Below, in pieces: positions 54,601-63,593 of a stretch of DNA of 64,000 nucleotides (the stretch's first letter is position 1; every line of letters starts with the position of its first letter). Source of the stretch: CAVSVP01 sp963731125 (GTDB lineage: Bacteria; Pseudomonadota; Gammaproteobacteria; Competibacterales; Competibacteraceae); NCBI GenBank assembly GCA_963731125.1, contig CAVSVP010000033.1, positions 62,001 through 126,000 on the forward strand, in the 5' to 3' direction. The position numbers and the translations under genes are program-made. The notes under the pieces were generated by a model. That model saw nothing but the letters and a program-made list of their open reading frames with translations, searched no databases and was not told the origin of the DNA.

Positions 54601-57210
54601 ATGGACGGTAGCCTATCAAGCCAACTGTTATCTCAGCAGACGGATGATGTTGATTCCGTCATTCAGAATCCCGAAAGACTCGCCCTCTTACGGCGGACTG
54701 CTTTACTCGATACCCCTGCGGAAGAGGTCTTTGATCGCCTGACGCGGCTTGCGGGCAAAATCCTTGCAGCACCCATCGCGCTGGTTAGCCTAGTGGAAGA
54801 AGATCGGCAGTTTTTCAAAAGCTGCATTGGGCTTCCTGAACCGTGGAGCACGCTCCGTCAAACGCCTCTATCCCACTCTTTTTGCCAACACGCGGTGGCG
54901 ACCTGCCAACCCTTGGTCATCACCGATGCACGTAATGAACCTTTCATCTGCCACAATCCCGCTATTAGCGAACTGGGGGTAGTTGCTTATGCCGGTATTC
55001 CATTGCTGACCGCAGAAGGCTGTGCGTTGGGTAGTTTTTGCGTTATTGATTCCAAACCGCGAGCTTGGACAAAGCATGAGCTTGAGATTCTCGAAGATTT
55101 GGCTGCATCGGCCATCACTGCGATTGAACTGCGTTTAGAAATTGCTGAACGTCGGCAGACCGCAGCGGCGTTAGCTCGAGAAGTACGCGAGCGTAGAGCA
55201 GTTGCTACGCGCTTGTCCACCGAACATGCCATTTCACACCTTCTAGCCAATGCCCGTTCCTTTGAGGAGGTGGCCTCTCAGATACTTAATACACTGTGCC
55301 GGCAACTGGATTTTGAGGTCTGCGGGTTATGGTTGCCGGACTCGCAGGAAAAGAAGCTGCGCTGCGTGCAGCTTGGTCCAGAGAAACCACCCGCAGAGCT
55401 TGAGCCTTTTATGGTATTGTCACGGGGGTTAAGTCTTGCCGAGGGCATTGCTCTTCCCGGATGCGTCTGGGTTACCCGGAAACCGCAGCTGTCGGTTGAT
55501 CTGCAAGATCATTCCGCTTGCCCACGAGTTGGTGTCATTGCTCAGCTCGGCTTGCATAGCGCTCTTGCATTCCCGCTGCTGGCGGATGCCCAGTGTCTGG
55601 GTGTAATTGACCTTTTCACCCGGCGCAAAGTGGCAAGGGATTCATCCTTAATAGATACGGTAAAAGTCGTAGGCAATGAAATCGGCCAGTTTATGCAGCG
55701 CAAGCATGCTGAAAAGACGCTAACCGAACAAGAGCGTTTTGTTCAACATGTGGCATATTTGACTCCTGTTGTGCTCTACGTCTACGACCTTGGCAACAGA
55801 CAGGTGCGTTGGGTTAACCGGGAAGTGGGCGAGTTGCTGGGTTATGAGCCCGAACATCTCCAGAGAATGGGGAGGGAAATGCTGTCCCAGCTCATGCACC
55901 CGGATGATTTTCAGCGGTTTCGGGAATATGTCGCACAGCTGAATTTCCTTCAAGATGGCAAAGTGGTTGAGTTTGAATACCGTATGCGCCATGTCAATGG
56001 CCGGTGGCGGTGGATGTCGAGCCGGGATATGGTTTTTGCACGTTCTGTGGACGGTGTGGTGGAGTCTATTGTTGGCGCCGCTATGGACATTACCGCACGT
56101 AAAGCGAATGAGGAGCGTCTGCAACGCAGTGAAGAGCAATTTCGCTTGGCAACTCAAGCTGCTAACTGCGGGATTTGGGACTGGAACATCCGAACGAGTG
56201 AACTGCAGTGGTCCGGTGAAGTAGAAAAATTGGCAGGTCTGGCGTCTGGTCAGTTTACCGGGACAATCGAGTCTTTTTTCCAGGTCCTTCATCCGGACGA
56301 TCGTACCCGGGTTTGGGAAGAGCTAGAACAACTGATGGCCGCACGGGAGCAGGACTATACCGGCCAGTATCGCTTTATCCGTCCCAATGGAGAAGTCTGC
56401 TGGATATCGGGGCGTGGGCAGTTTTCCTATGATTCAGCTGGAGCCCCTTTGCGTCTGGTCGGCGTGGTTCAAGACATTACCTTGCGTAAGACGGCAGAAG
56501 AAGCCCTTAAGCAAGCTGACCGTCAAAAAGACGAGTTTTTGGCTATGTTGGCTCATGAACTTCGTAATCCATTGGCATCCATGCACAATGCGATTCATCT
56601 GCTGGAACTGCTTAAGTCCGTAGATGAAAGACATCGCTGGGCATGCGCTGTGGTGAATCGGCAAGTTGAACATATTACCCGCTTGGTGGATGATTTGCTC
56701 GACGTTTCACGAATTACCCGTGGCAAAATCACTCTTTACAGGAAACCTTTAGAGTTGCAGACCATTATTAATCGCGCCGTGGAAGTATGCCGCCCGTTAC
56801 TCGACGAACGCCGGCAGCAGTTGACGATAACCCTGCCTACGGTCTCTGTTCGCTTGCAAGGTGACCCAATCCGCCTGGTTCAGGTATTGACAAACTTATT
56901 AAATAATGCAGCCAAGTACACTAACCAAAAGGGGCACATCCGGCTAACGGCAGCACAACAAGGCGATGAGGTGGTTGTCAAGGTGCAGGATACCGGAGTG
57001 GGCATTTCAGCAGCAATGTTACCCTATGTTTTTGACCTTTTTGCCCAAGCTGATCTTAGTCTGGAGCGTACGCAAGGCGGTTTGGGCATTGGTTTAACCT
57101 TGGTGCGACGTTTGGTAGAGATGCATGGTGGAAGCGTAGAGGTTTTCAGTGCCGGTATCGATCAGGGCAGCGAGTTTGTGGTGCGGTTGCCTATCCTGGC
57201 GGCCGAATGA
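54601..57210 (+). CDS. Sensory histidine kinase with two GAF and two PAS domains
   Basis: About 869 residues from ATG at 54601 (GGGAGG about 12 bases upstream; open frame to 54550). Order: GAF (about 30-185; LFSHSFCQHAV-like LSHSFCQHAV), a second GAF (about 210-365), PAS (about 380-495), PAS (about 510-625), HisKA with the phospho-His in AHELRNPLASMHN, and HATPase with NLLNNAAKYT, VQDTGVGISAAML and GGLGIGLTLVRRLVEMHGG. No membrane helices, so a cytosolic sensor; no receiver domain and no adjacent regulator, so its partner is unknown. Confidence 0.9.
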   Translation: MDGSLSSQLLSQQTDDVDSVIQNPERLALLRRTALLDTPAEEVFDRLTRLAGKILAAPIALVSLVEEDRQFFKSCIGLPEPWSTLRQTPLSHSFCQHAVATCQPLVITDARNEPFICHNPAISELGVVAYAGIPLLTAEGCALGSFCVIDSKPRAWTKHELEILEDLAASAITAIELRLEIAERRQTAAALAREVRERRAVATRLSTEHAISHLLANARSFEEVASQILNTLCRQLDFEVCGLWLPDSQEKKLRCVQLGPEKPPAELEPFMVLSRGLSLAEGIALPGCVWVTRKPQLSVDLQDHSACPRVGVIAQLGLHSALAFPLLADAQCLGVIDLFTRRKVARDSSLIDTVKVVGNEIGQFMQRKHAEKTLTEQERFVQHVAYLTPVVLYVYDLGNRQVRWVNREVGELLGYEPEHLQRMGREMLSQLMHPDDFQRFREYVAQLNFLQDGKVVEFEYRMRHVNGRWRWMSSRDMVFARSVDGVVESIVGAAMDITARKANEERLQRSEEQFRLATQAANCGIWDWNIRTSELQWSGEVEKLAGLASGQFTGTIESFFQVLHPDDRTRVWEELEQLMAAREQDYTGQYRFIRPNGEVCWISGRGQFSYDSAGAPLRLVGVVQDITLRKTAEEALKQADRQKDEFLAMLAHELRNPLASMHNAIHLLELLKSVDERHRWACAVVNRQVEHITRLVDDLLDVSRITRGKITLYRKPLELQTIINRAVEVCRPLLDERRQQLTITLPTVSVRLQGDPIRLVQVLTNLLNNAAKYTNQKGHIRLTAAQQGDEVVVKVQDTGVGISAAMLPYVFDLFAQADLSLERTQGGLGIGLTLVRRLVEMHGGSVEVFSAGIDQGSEFVVRLPILAAE

Positions 57211-57221
57211 CTGGAATAAAA

Positions 57222-57312
57222 TAGACATTATCGGTTTTAAGGTTTCGGCGAATTATTATCCTTGATGTACAGGTAGTTAAGTTGGTCAATAGCTTATTTC
57301 CGATAATGTCTA
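57222..57312. repeat. 13-bp inverted repeat with 65-bp spacer
   Basis: TAGACATTATCGG at 57222-57234 and its exact complement at 57300-57312, just after the kinase stop. TTGAGGTTTTTTG follows on the right, so it may serve as a large-loop terminator; a small mobile element is the alternative, but I see no target duplication. Confidence 0.5.
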
Positions 57313-57380
57313 ATGTTTGAGGTTTTTTGTAAGACCCCTCGAAAGATAGGTTTTCGAGAGATTGAATTCGAGTAGAATAA

Positions 57381-57416
57381 GGGTGACTAAGGGTGACTAA
57401 GGGTGACTAAGGGTGA
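57381..57416. repeat. Tandem repeat of GGGTGACTAA, 3.6 copies
   Basis: Three identical 10-bp units are followed by GGGTGA. Each unit contains TGA and TAA. Its copy number would be prone to slippage; no function can be read from it. Confidence 0.9.
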
Positions 57417-57839
57417 AAAAACATTTCATCATACCCTTTATCATACCCAATGATGAAAAATTCCGCATTGCCCTTAAGCAAACGCACGAGGCGGGCCGAA
57501 GTAGGCCTGATCGACGGCGGGATTGACATCCCTAAGAACCTAAGAACCCTGCGGCGGTAGCGAACCGTGACGGCTGGATGACTTGATGACCTCGAGCTAA
57601 TGACCTCCTGCTTACCGCCAAACCCCGCCTTGCCTCTGCCTGACCCGACATCGCGCCGGCGCTTCGTGACTTTGCGGTAGACGGCTACCGTATTTTCTAC
57701 CGTAAGACTTTCCAAGATATCGAAGGGGTTCGTGTCACTCATGGTGCACGACCGCTAACGAACCTTTTCTAGTTCACGGATATAATGAACCATGCAGACA
57801 TGTTGCCCATGAGTGAGAAAATACGAGTATTCAGCAACC

Positions 57840-60800
57840 ATGAGCGAATCTAACCACCTTCCGCTGGAGCCTGCAGACGCTCAACCCACGTCGCAGGAAC
57901 CTATCGTTGTCGGTATTGGCGCCTCGGCCGGTGGGCTGGCGGCGCTCAAGGCTTTGTTCGTAGAGATGCCGCAGAACAGCGGTCTTGCCTTCGTCATCGT
58001 GGTGCACCTCTCGCCCGAGCGCGAGAGCTACCTGGCCGATCTCCTTCAACCGCATGTGTCGATGCCGGTGCGGCAGGTCACTGAGACGATGCTGCTCGAG
58101 CCCAACCACATCTACGTCATTTCGCCCGGGTGCAACCTCAACACCATCGACACCCACTTGCGCCTCTCCGCCCTCGAAGAGAAACGCCGCGAGCGGGCGC
58201 CCATCGACCATTTCTTCCGCACTCTCGCTGTGACTCATGACGGCCACGCCATCGGTGTCATCCTCACCGGCACCGGCTCGGACGGCACCCTCGGTATTAA
58301 GGAAATCAAGGAGCGGGGCGGCTTGACGGTGGTGCAAGATCCCAGCGAGGCCGAGTACGATGGAATGCCACAAAGCGCCATCACCACCGGTCTCGTCGAT
58401 CTCGTACTACCCCTGGCCCGTATACCGCAGGAGATCCTGCGGTATACGAGCACCCAGCCGAATATCACAGTGCCCGAAGACGGGGAAGACCTCAAGGACG
58501 ACGAGCACCAGCTCCTGCAAAAGATCTTCGCCCAGATGCGGGTCAATACCGGGCGCGACTTCAGCCGCTACAAGCGCTCAACGATCATGCGCCGCATCCG
58601 CCGCCGCATGCAGCTCACCCACATCGAGATGCTGGAGGGTTACCTGGACTATTTGCGCAGACAGCGCAATGAGGTGCACGCCCTCGCCGACGAACTCCTT
58701 ATCACCGTGACGAACTTCTTCCGTGATGCGGCGGTGTTCGAAGCGCTGGAGCGGGAGATTATCCCGCGGCTCTTCACGGGGAAGACGTCGGACGAGACCG
58801 TGCGTGTCTGGTCGGTGGGCTGTGCCACGGGCGAGGAAGCCTACTCACTCGCCATGCTTCTCCTGGAGCAGACCGCCCGGTGCGAGAACCCACCGCAGAT
58901 CCAGATCTTCGCCACGGATCTGCACGTTCACTCGCTGCAGAAGGCGCGCGAGGGCTTCTATCCCGGTGACATCGAGACCAACGTTTCGGCCGAGCGCCTG
59001 CGCCGCTTTTTTACCAAGGAGGACGGCGGCTACCGCATTAACAAGGAGGTACGCGAACTCGTCCTCTTCGCCTCGCACAATTTACTGAGTGACCCGCCCT
59101 TCTCGAAGCTCGACTTCATTGTCTGCCGCAACGTGCTGATTTACCTGCAGCGTGAGATTCAGCAGGACGCCATCGAGCTGTTCCACTACGCCCTAAACCC
59201 GGAGAGTTTCCTGGTGTTAGGTACCGCGGAGGCCCTCGACCGGTCTGGGTTGTTCCGCATCGAGAACAAGCAGCACTGCTTCTACCGCAAGCGCAATGTG
59301 CCGGCGCAGGAGCCCCGCCTGCCGGTCTTACCGCTGTCACGGGTCCGGCTCTCCGACGACCCGGCGGAGCAGCCCAGGCGTGCCGAGGCACTAACCTCCT
59401 ACGGCAGGCTCCATCAGCAGATGGTCGAGCTCTATGCGCCGCCGAGCCTCCTGGTAAACCCCAACCACCAGGTGGTACACCTTTCCGAGCACGTGGGGCG
59501 CTACCTCGTGCACCCTGGAGGCGAGTTCACCTCCAATGTCTTCAAGCTGATCCGCGAGGAACTGCGTCTCGAACTGCGGGCAGCCCTCCACACACTCAGC
59601 AAGGAGGGGAGCGCTATCCAATCAAAGCCTATCTCGGTCATGATCGAGGACGTGCCCCGAAGCATCATTCTGAACGTGCGTCCGGCCGAGGAGCAGGGAC
59701 ACCAAGGCTTTACCCTGGTGATCTTCGACGAACGAAAAGAAGTCGGGCCGGCCGCCACCATCGATGAAACATCGAAGGGCACTGCATGTGAACTGGAGGC
59801 GGAACTGGAACTGACGAAGCAGCGTCTGAAAGGCATCATCGAGGAGTACGAAACCAGCCAGGAGGAGATGAAAGCCTCCAACGAGGAGCTGCAGTCGATG
59901 AACGAAGAACTGCGCTCGACGCTGGAGGAACTGGAGACCTCAAAGGAGGAGCTCCAGAGCATGAACGAGGAACTCTCCACGCTGAACCAGGAGAACCGCC
60001 ACAAGGTCGAGGAGCTCAGCCAGCTCTCCAGCGACCTGCAGAACCTGCTCACCGCCACCGATATCGCCACGCTGTTCCTGGATCGCCACCTGCGCATCCT
60101 ACGCTTCACGCCGCAGGTGGGCGAGCTCTTTAACATACGGCCGGCCGACCGAGGCCGACCGATCTCGGATCTGACGCACCGGCTGGGTTATGAAGATCTG
60201 GTCGACGATGCCCGGCGGGTGCTCACAAAGCTCATACCTATCGAGCACGAAGTGCAGGACGAGGCGGGACGGTGGTATCTCACGCGGGTCTTGCCCTATC
60301 GTTCGTCGCAGGATCGCATCGAAGGGGTCGTCATTACCTTCATCGAGATCACCGAGCGGAAGCAGGCCGAGGAGACGCTGCGCGAGAGCGAGGCACGGCT
60401 GCGCAGGGTGTTGGATATCGACGGCGTTGGTGTCTTATTCTTCGCCGCCTCGGGCAACCTCGTGGATGCCAACGACGCGTTCCTGCAGATGACGGGTTAC
60501 ACACGAAGCGAGGTAGCGGCGCATACCTTGACCTGGCGCACGCTGACGCCACCGGAGTGGGTGCAGGTCAGTTTTGAGCAACTGCAGAAGTTGGAGGCAA
60601 CGGGTCGCATCGGGCCTTATGAGAAAGAGTATTTTTGCAAGGACGGCTCGCGTAAGTGGATGATGGTCGCTGGCGCAAGCCTTGGCAACGGCATCATCGT
60701 CGAACACTGCATCGACGTCAGCGACCGCAAGGCGACCGAGCAGGCGCTGTGTGTCGCTCATGACCAGCTCGTCGAAGCCGATCGCCGTAAGGACGCATTC

Positions 60801-61889
60801 TTGGCGACCTTGGCCCACGGACTGCGCAACCCGCTCGCCCCCATCCGTAACGCTCTCGCAGTGCTCCGGCTCTCTGGCGAAGACACCGCGACCGCCGAAC
60901 AGATGCAAGCGATGATGGAGCGGCAGATCGCCTATCTCACCCGACTGGTGGACGATCTATTGGATGTTTCCCGCATCAGTCGTGGTATCATTGATCTGCG
61001 TAAAGAGCCGATGGAGCTGGTCGCGGTCATTCACAGTGCGATCGAGAACAGCAAGCCGTTTATCACGGCCGCCCATCATCGGCTTGACGTCGCTTTGCCT
61101 GTCGAGCCGCTGTACCTGGAGGGCGACCCCGTGCGCCTCGAGCAGATCGTGATTAACCTTCTCAACAATGCCGCAAAGTTTACCGAGAAAGGTGGGCAGA
61201 TCGACTTCACCGTCCGCCGGGAAGAGGAATACGCCATCGTCTCGGTACGCGACAATGGAATCGGCATCGATGCGGATTTCCTGCCGCAGATCTTCGAGAT
61301 GTTCATTCAGGAGGACCGCTCGGTGAAGCGCACCCAGAGCGGTTTGGGCATTGGCTTGGCGCTGGTAAAGATCCTGGCAAAGCTGCACGGCGGCAGCGTC
61401 GAGGCCCACAGTGAGGGCCCCGGAAAGGGCGCCGAGTTCATCGTTCGGCTCCCGCTGGCCCCAGCGCACCTCGCCGAAACGGCACGCGGGGCGTGTCTAG
61501 CCGCCACGAGCCTGGCGGGTTTACGGGTCCTGGTGGTCGATGACAACCGTGATGCTGCCGACAGCCTCGGTATGCTGCTGAGCAGGCTCGATGCCGAGGT
61601 GCAGGTGGTCCATGACGGGCCGGCCGCACTGGCGCTGCTGGCCTCCTATCAACCGTCCGTGGTGCTTCTTGACATCGGCATGCCTGAGATGGATGGCTAT
61701 GAAGTGGCATGGCGGATTCGAGAGAAGTTTCCGAAGTATGGTGGTATAACACTGGTTGCCTTGACCGGCTGGGGTCGCGACGAAGACCGTCAACGGACGA
61801 GCGCGGCGGGATTTGATCACCATCTCACCAAGCCGGTGGACATCCAGGCTTTGCAGGCGTTACTGGCGAACGCAAAGTCGGTGAGCTGA
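57840..61889 (+). CDS. CheB-CheR-PAS hybrid histidine kinase with receiver domain
   Basis: About 1349 residues from ATG at 57840. Order: CheB methylesterase (about 15-205; IGASAGGLAALKAL, and VILTGTGSDGTLGIKEI with the catalytic-type Ser/His/Asp set), CheR N and methyltransferase (about 225-490; VWSVGCATGEEAYSLAM, FDLIVCRNVLIYL-like FIVCRNVLIYL), a coiled coil of ELQSMNEEL-type heptads (about 650-740), two PAS domains (about 745-960), HisKA with AHGLRNPLAPIRN, HATPase (NLLNNAAKFT, GLGIGLALVKILAKLHGG) and a REC domain (VLVVDDNRDAADSL, VVLLDIGMPEMDGYEV). It has no chemoreceptor neighbour. Next to the phospho-His the usual Glu is Gly. Confidence 0.92.
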   Translation: MSESNHLPLEPADAQPTSQEPIVVGIGASAGGLAALKALFVEMPQNSGLAFVIVVHLSPERESYLADLLQPHVSMPVRQVTETMLLEPNHIYVISPGCNLNTIDTHLRLSALEEKRRERAPIDHFFRTLAVTHDGHAIGVILTGTGSDGTLGIKEIKERGGLTVVQDPSEAEYDGMPQSAITTGLVDLVLPLARIPQEILRYTSTQPNITVPEDGEDLKDDEHQLLQKIFAQMRVNTGRDFSRYKRSTIMRRIRRRMQLTHIEMLEGYLDYLRRQRNEVHALADELLITVTNFFRDAAVFEALEREIIPRLFTGKTSDETVRVWSVGCATGEEAYSLAMLLLEQTARCENPPQIQIFATDLHVHSLQKAREGFYPGDIETNVSAERLRRFFTKEDGGYRINKEVRELVLFASHNLLSDPPFSKLDFIVCRNVLIYLQREIQQDAIELFHYALNPESFLVLGTAEALDRSGLFRIENKQHCFYRKRNVPAQEPRLPVLPLSRVRLSDDPAEQPRRAEALTSYGRLHQQMVELYAPPSLLVNPNHQVVHLSEHVGRYLVHPGGEFTSNVFKLIREELRLELRAALHTLSKEGSAIQSKPISVMIEDVPRSIILNVRPAEEQGHQGFTLVIFDERKEVGPAATIDETSKGTACELEAELELTKQRLKGIIEEYETSQEEMKASNEELQSMNEELRSTLEELETSKEELQSMNEELSTLNQENRHKVEELSQLSSDLQNLLTATDIATLFLDRHLRILRFTPQVGELFNIRPADRGRPISDLTHRLGYEDLVDDARRVLTKLIPIEHEVQDEAGRWYLTRVLPYRSSQDRIEGVVITFIEITERKQAEETLRESEARLRRVLDIDGVGVLFFAASGNLVDANDAFLQMTGYTRSEVAAHTLTWRTLTPPEWVQVSFEQLQKLEATGRIGPYEKEYFCKDGSRKWMMVAGASLGNGIIVEHCIDVSDRKATEQALCVAHDQLVEADRRKDAFLATLAHGLRNPLAPIRNALAVLRLSGEDTATAEQMQAMMERQIAYLTRLVDDLLDVSRISRGIIDLRKEPMELVAVIHSAIENSKPFITAAHHRLDVALPVEPLYLEGDPVRLEQIVINLLNNAAKFTEKGGQIDFTVRREEEYAIVSVRDNGIGIDADFLPQIFEMFIQEDRSVKRTQSGLGIGLALVKILAKLHGGSVEAHSEGPGKGAEFIVRLPLAPAHLAETARGACLAATSLAGLRVLVVDDNRDAADSLGMLLSRLDAEVQVVHDGPAALALLASYQPSVVLLDIGMPEMDGYEVAWRIREKFPKYGGITLVALTGWGRDEDRQRTSAAGFDHHLTKPVDIQALQALLANAKSVS

Positions 61890-61954
61890 AGCGTCCAGCG
61901 TTAGAATGCTGCGTCCTTTATTATTGCAACCTTGAGAGGCGCTAATGTTTATCC

Positions 61955-62206
61955 ATGAACACTAACCTTGATCGGCTAAGCCAGCGGATTTATGAGGGCC
62001 TGCGCAGGAACAAAGATTTGCGCTCCGAGCTCATGTCAAAAATTTCAATGGAAACCACTACGGTCGATTTGGCCTCTACGGTTCGGGGACATTTTCAGCA
62101 GTTGGTGTCGCACGAATTTCCAGACCAGCCGTTGGTGATGACGGATATCGATGCAGTGGTTGACTGGGAGGAAATCACCAAGGCATTAGCAAGAGATCTG
62201 ACGTAG
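61955..62206 (+). CDS. Small conserved-looking protein of unknown function
   Basis: 83 residues, acidic C-terminal half, no signal peptide or helices in the membrane: MNTNLDRLSQRIYEGLRRNK, then a tail ending WEEITKALARDLT. I do not recognise a family. A predicted helix-rich cytosolic protein between the big kinase and tRNA-Lys; about 65 bp from the kinase stop. Confidence 0.55.
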   Translation: MNTNLDRLSQRIYEGLRRNKDLRSELMSKISMETTTVDLASTVRGHFQQLVSHEFPDQPLVMTDIDAVVDWEEITKALARDLT

Positions 62207-62530
62207 GGTGAAATGTGACGCTGCTCTTGATTTACTTGGTGGGCCGTGTAGGAATCGAACCTACGACCAGCGGATTAAAAGTCCGATGCTCTACCAACTG
62301 AGCTAACGGCCCCAGGAAGTAAGAAGCGAATGGTACAGCAATTTGCAAAAAACGCAAACCATCAAACGGGCAAATATTGCTTGAATGGCTATTCCGGCCC
62401 TATCCCACCGGCAAAATTTGAGACCGTGATATACTAAAAAAATTCTAAACTATGCTGAAAAGGTTTTTTCGGCCTAAAGCACAATGACTGAATATAACTG
62501 GTTTAGCCGGTAATGACTGGGTTAGAGTTT
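62207..62530. other. Intergenic region carrying tRNA-Lys
   Basis: 324 bp holding one tRNA gene on the minus strand (62237-62312); between the tRNA and the TusA-like gene lie about 218 bp in which no further gene is visible. An integration site at the tRNA 3' end is possible, but no integrase is next to it. Confidence 0.6.
62237..62312 (-). tRNA. tRNA-Lys (TTT anticodon)
   Basis: 76 nt including an encoded CCA. The minus strand reads GGGCCGTTAGCTCAGTTGG at the 5' end, the anticodon loop CTTTTAA (anticodon TTT), GGTTCGAATCC in the T arm, and an acceptor ACGGCCC pairing with GGGCCGT, then A and CCA. Confidence 0.97.
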
Positions 62531-62761
62531 ATGGTTAATGTCGATTCTGAGTTGGACGCCTCCGGGTTAAATTGTCCCCTGCCAATTCTCAAAGCGAAAA
62601 AGGCTCTGGCCGGCCTGCAGAGTGGTCAGATTCTGCGAATCATCGCTACCGATCCTGGTTCGGTGAATGACTTTGAAGCGTTTTCCGTACAGGGCGGACA
62701 CCAATTGCTGGAGTCTCGGGAAGAGGACGACAAATTCTATTTTCTGCTGAAAAAAGCATAA
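62531..62761 (+). CDS. TusA-family sulfurtransferase-like protein
   Basis: 76 residues from ATG at 62531; the frame is open to 62513. The TusA/YedF/SirA signature is complete: LDASGLNCPLPILKAKKAL with the active Cys in the CPxP motif, then LRIIATDPGSVNDFEAF. Such proteins carry persulfide sulfur (for tRNA 2-thiolation or sulfur oxidation); related proteins also occur with selenium metabolism genes. It has no partner gene next to it. Confidence 0.9.
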   Translation: MVNVDSELDASGLNCPLPILKAKKALAGLQSGQILRIIATDPGSVNDFEAFSVQGGHQLLESREEDDKFYFLLKKA

Positions 62762-62960
62762 CGGTTTTTGCTTACTGGCGAAGTATGCAACGCTGTCTGC
62801 CTTTAATGCACAACAGCAACTTAGGCGATTTCTCGGAAAAATTCTACCAGTAGCCTGGATGAAGTGACACGTAATCTAGGATTGCGGTATCTCCGGGCTC
62901 CGGAAGGGCGACAGGGTAAATGCTTTTCTGGAAATCACCTGTGACGAGAAGGGTGAATCT

Positions 62961-63542
62961 GTGTTAGTTCAGGAAAATCAAGCTGAAACATCGGCAACCT
63001 TTGCAGAACAACTGCTTCGTTCCAGGCGCACCATTCATAGTTTTGAACTTGAACCACCACCGCGGGCAACGATACTTCGGGGACTCGAGTTGGCACGTTG
63101 GGCGCCTAATCATTTTCTCACGGAACCCTGGCATTTTTATCTGCTGGGCCCAGAGACGGCGGAAGCGGTTGCCTGCTTAAACGCCGAATTGGTGACTCGC
63201 AAACAGGGATCTGTAGCGGGCGCAGCAAAGCGAGAGAGATGGCGCAGGATTCCCGGCTGGCTGGCAGTTACCTGCGAAAATTCGGTAGACTCGTTGCAGG
63301 CCAAAGAAGACTACGCTGCCTGTTGCTGTGCCATCCACAATTTTTCTCTTTATCTGTGGAGCGAAGGGATTGGCGTTAAATGGACCACTGGTCCCGTTAT
63401 TCGGGAGCCAGAGTTTTATGATTTGATTTGGGTAGATCCTGAAGTAGAAACGGTGGTCGGAATGCTATGGTACGGCTATCCGGCGGAAGTGCCGCAAACG
63501 CCGCGCAAACCGCTTAGCCAAGTGCTAGTGGAATTACCTTAA
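62961..63542 (+). CDS. Nitroreductase-family flavoprotein
   Basis: 193 residues starting with GTG (AGAAGGGTG upstream). Nitroreductase features: RSRRTIHSFE (FMN phosphate contact), RGLELARWAPNHFLTEPWHFYLLG, and VVGMLWYGYPAE in the C-terminal part. It transfers hydride from NAD(P)H to nitro, quinone or similar acceptors through FMN. The substrate is unknown. Confidence 0.85.
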   Translation: MLVQENQAETSATFAEQLLRSRRTIHSFELEPPPRATILRGLELARWAPNHFLTEPWHFYLLGPETAEAVACLNAELVTRKQGSVAGAAKRERWRRIPGWLAVTCENSVDSLQAKEDYAACCCAIHNFSLYLWSEGIGVKWTTGPVIREPEFYDLIWVDPEVETVVGMLWYGYPAEVPQTPRKPLSQVLVELP

Positions 63543-63593
63543 CGGGACGGAACCCCTTGGTAGGTGACGTACCGGTGGTGGATTTCGGCTACC

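Larger units (their letters stand above)
57211..57839. other. Intergenic region with a long-arm inverted repeat, a tandem repeat and a doubtful small frame
   Basis: 629 bp between two histidine kinase genes. It holds an inverted repeat (57222-57312) and a 10-bp tandem repeat (57381-57416). A 111-codon minus-strand frame at 57407-57742 (MSDTNPFDILESLTVEN...) has no clear ribosome site or family and is left as possible only. Confidence 0.5.

Noticed and set aside
57381..57416. CRISPR array
   Set aside because: The repeat is only 10 bp and directly tandem, with no spacers; no cas genes are in the window.
57407..57742. 111-codon minus-strand gene
   Set aside because: No ribosome site, no family, and it ends within the tandem repeat; kept only as a note.
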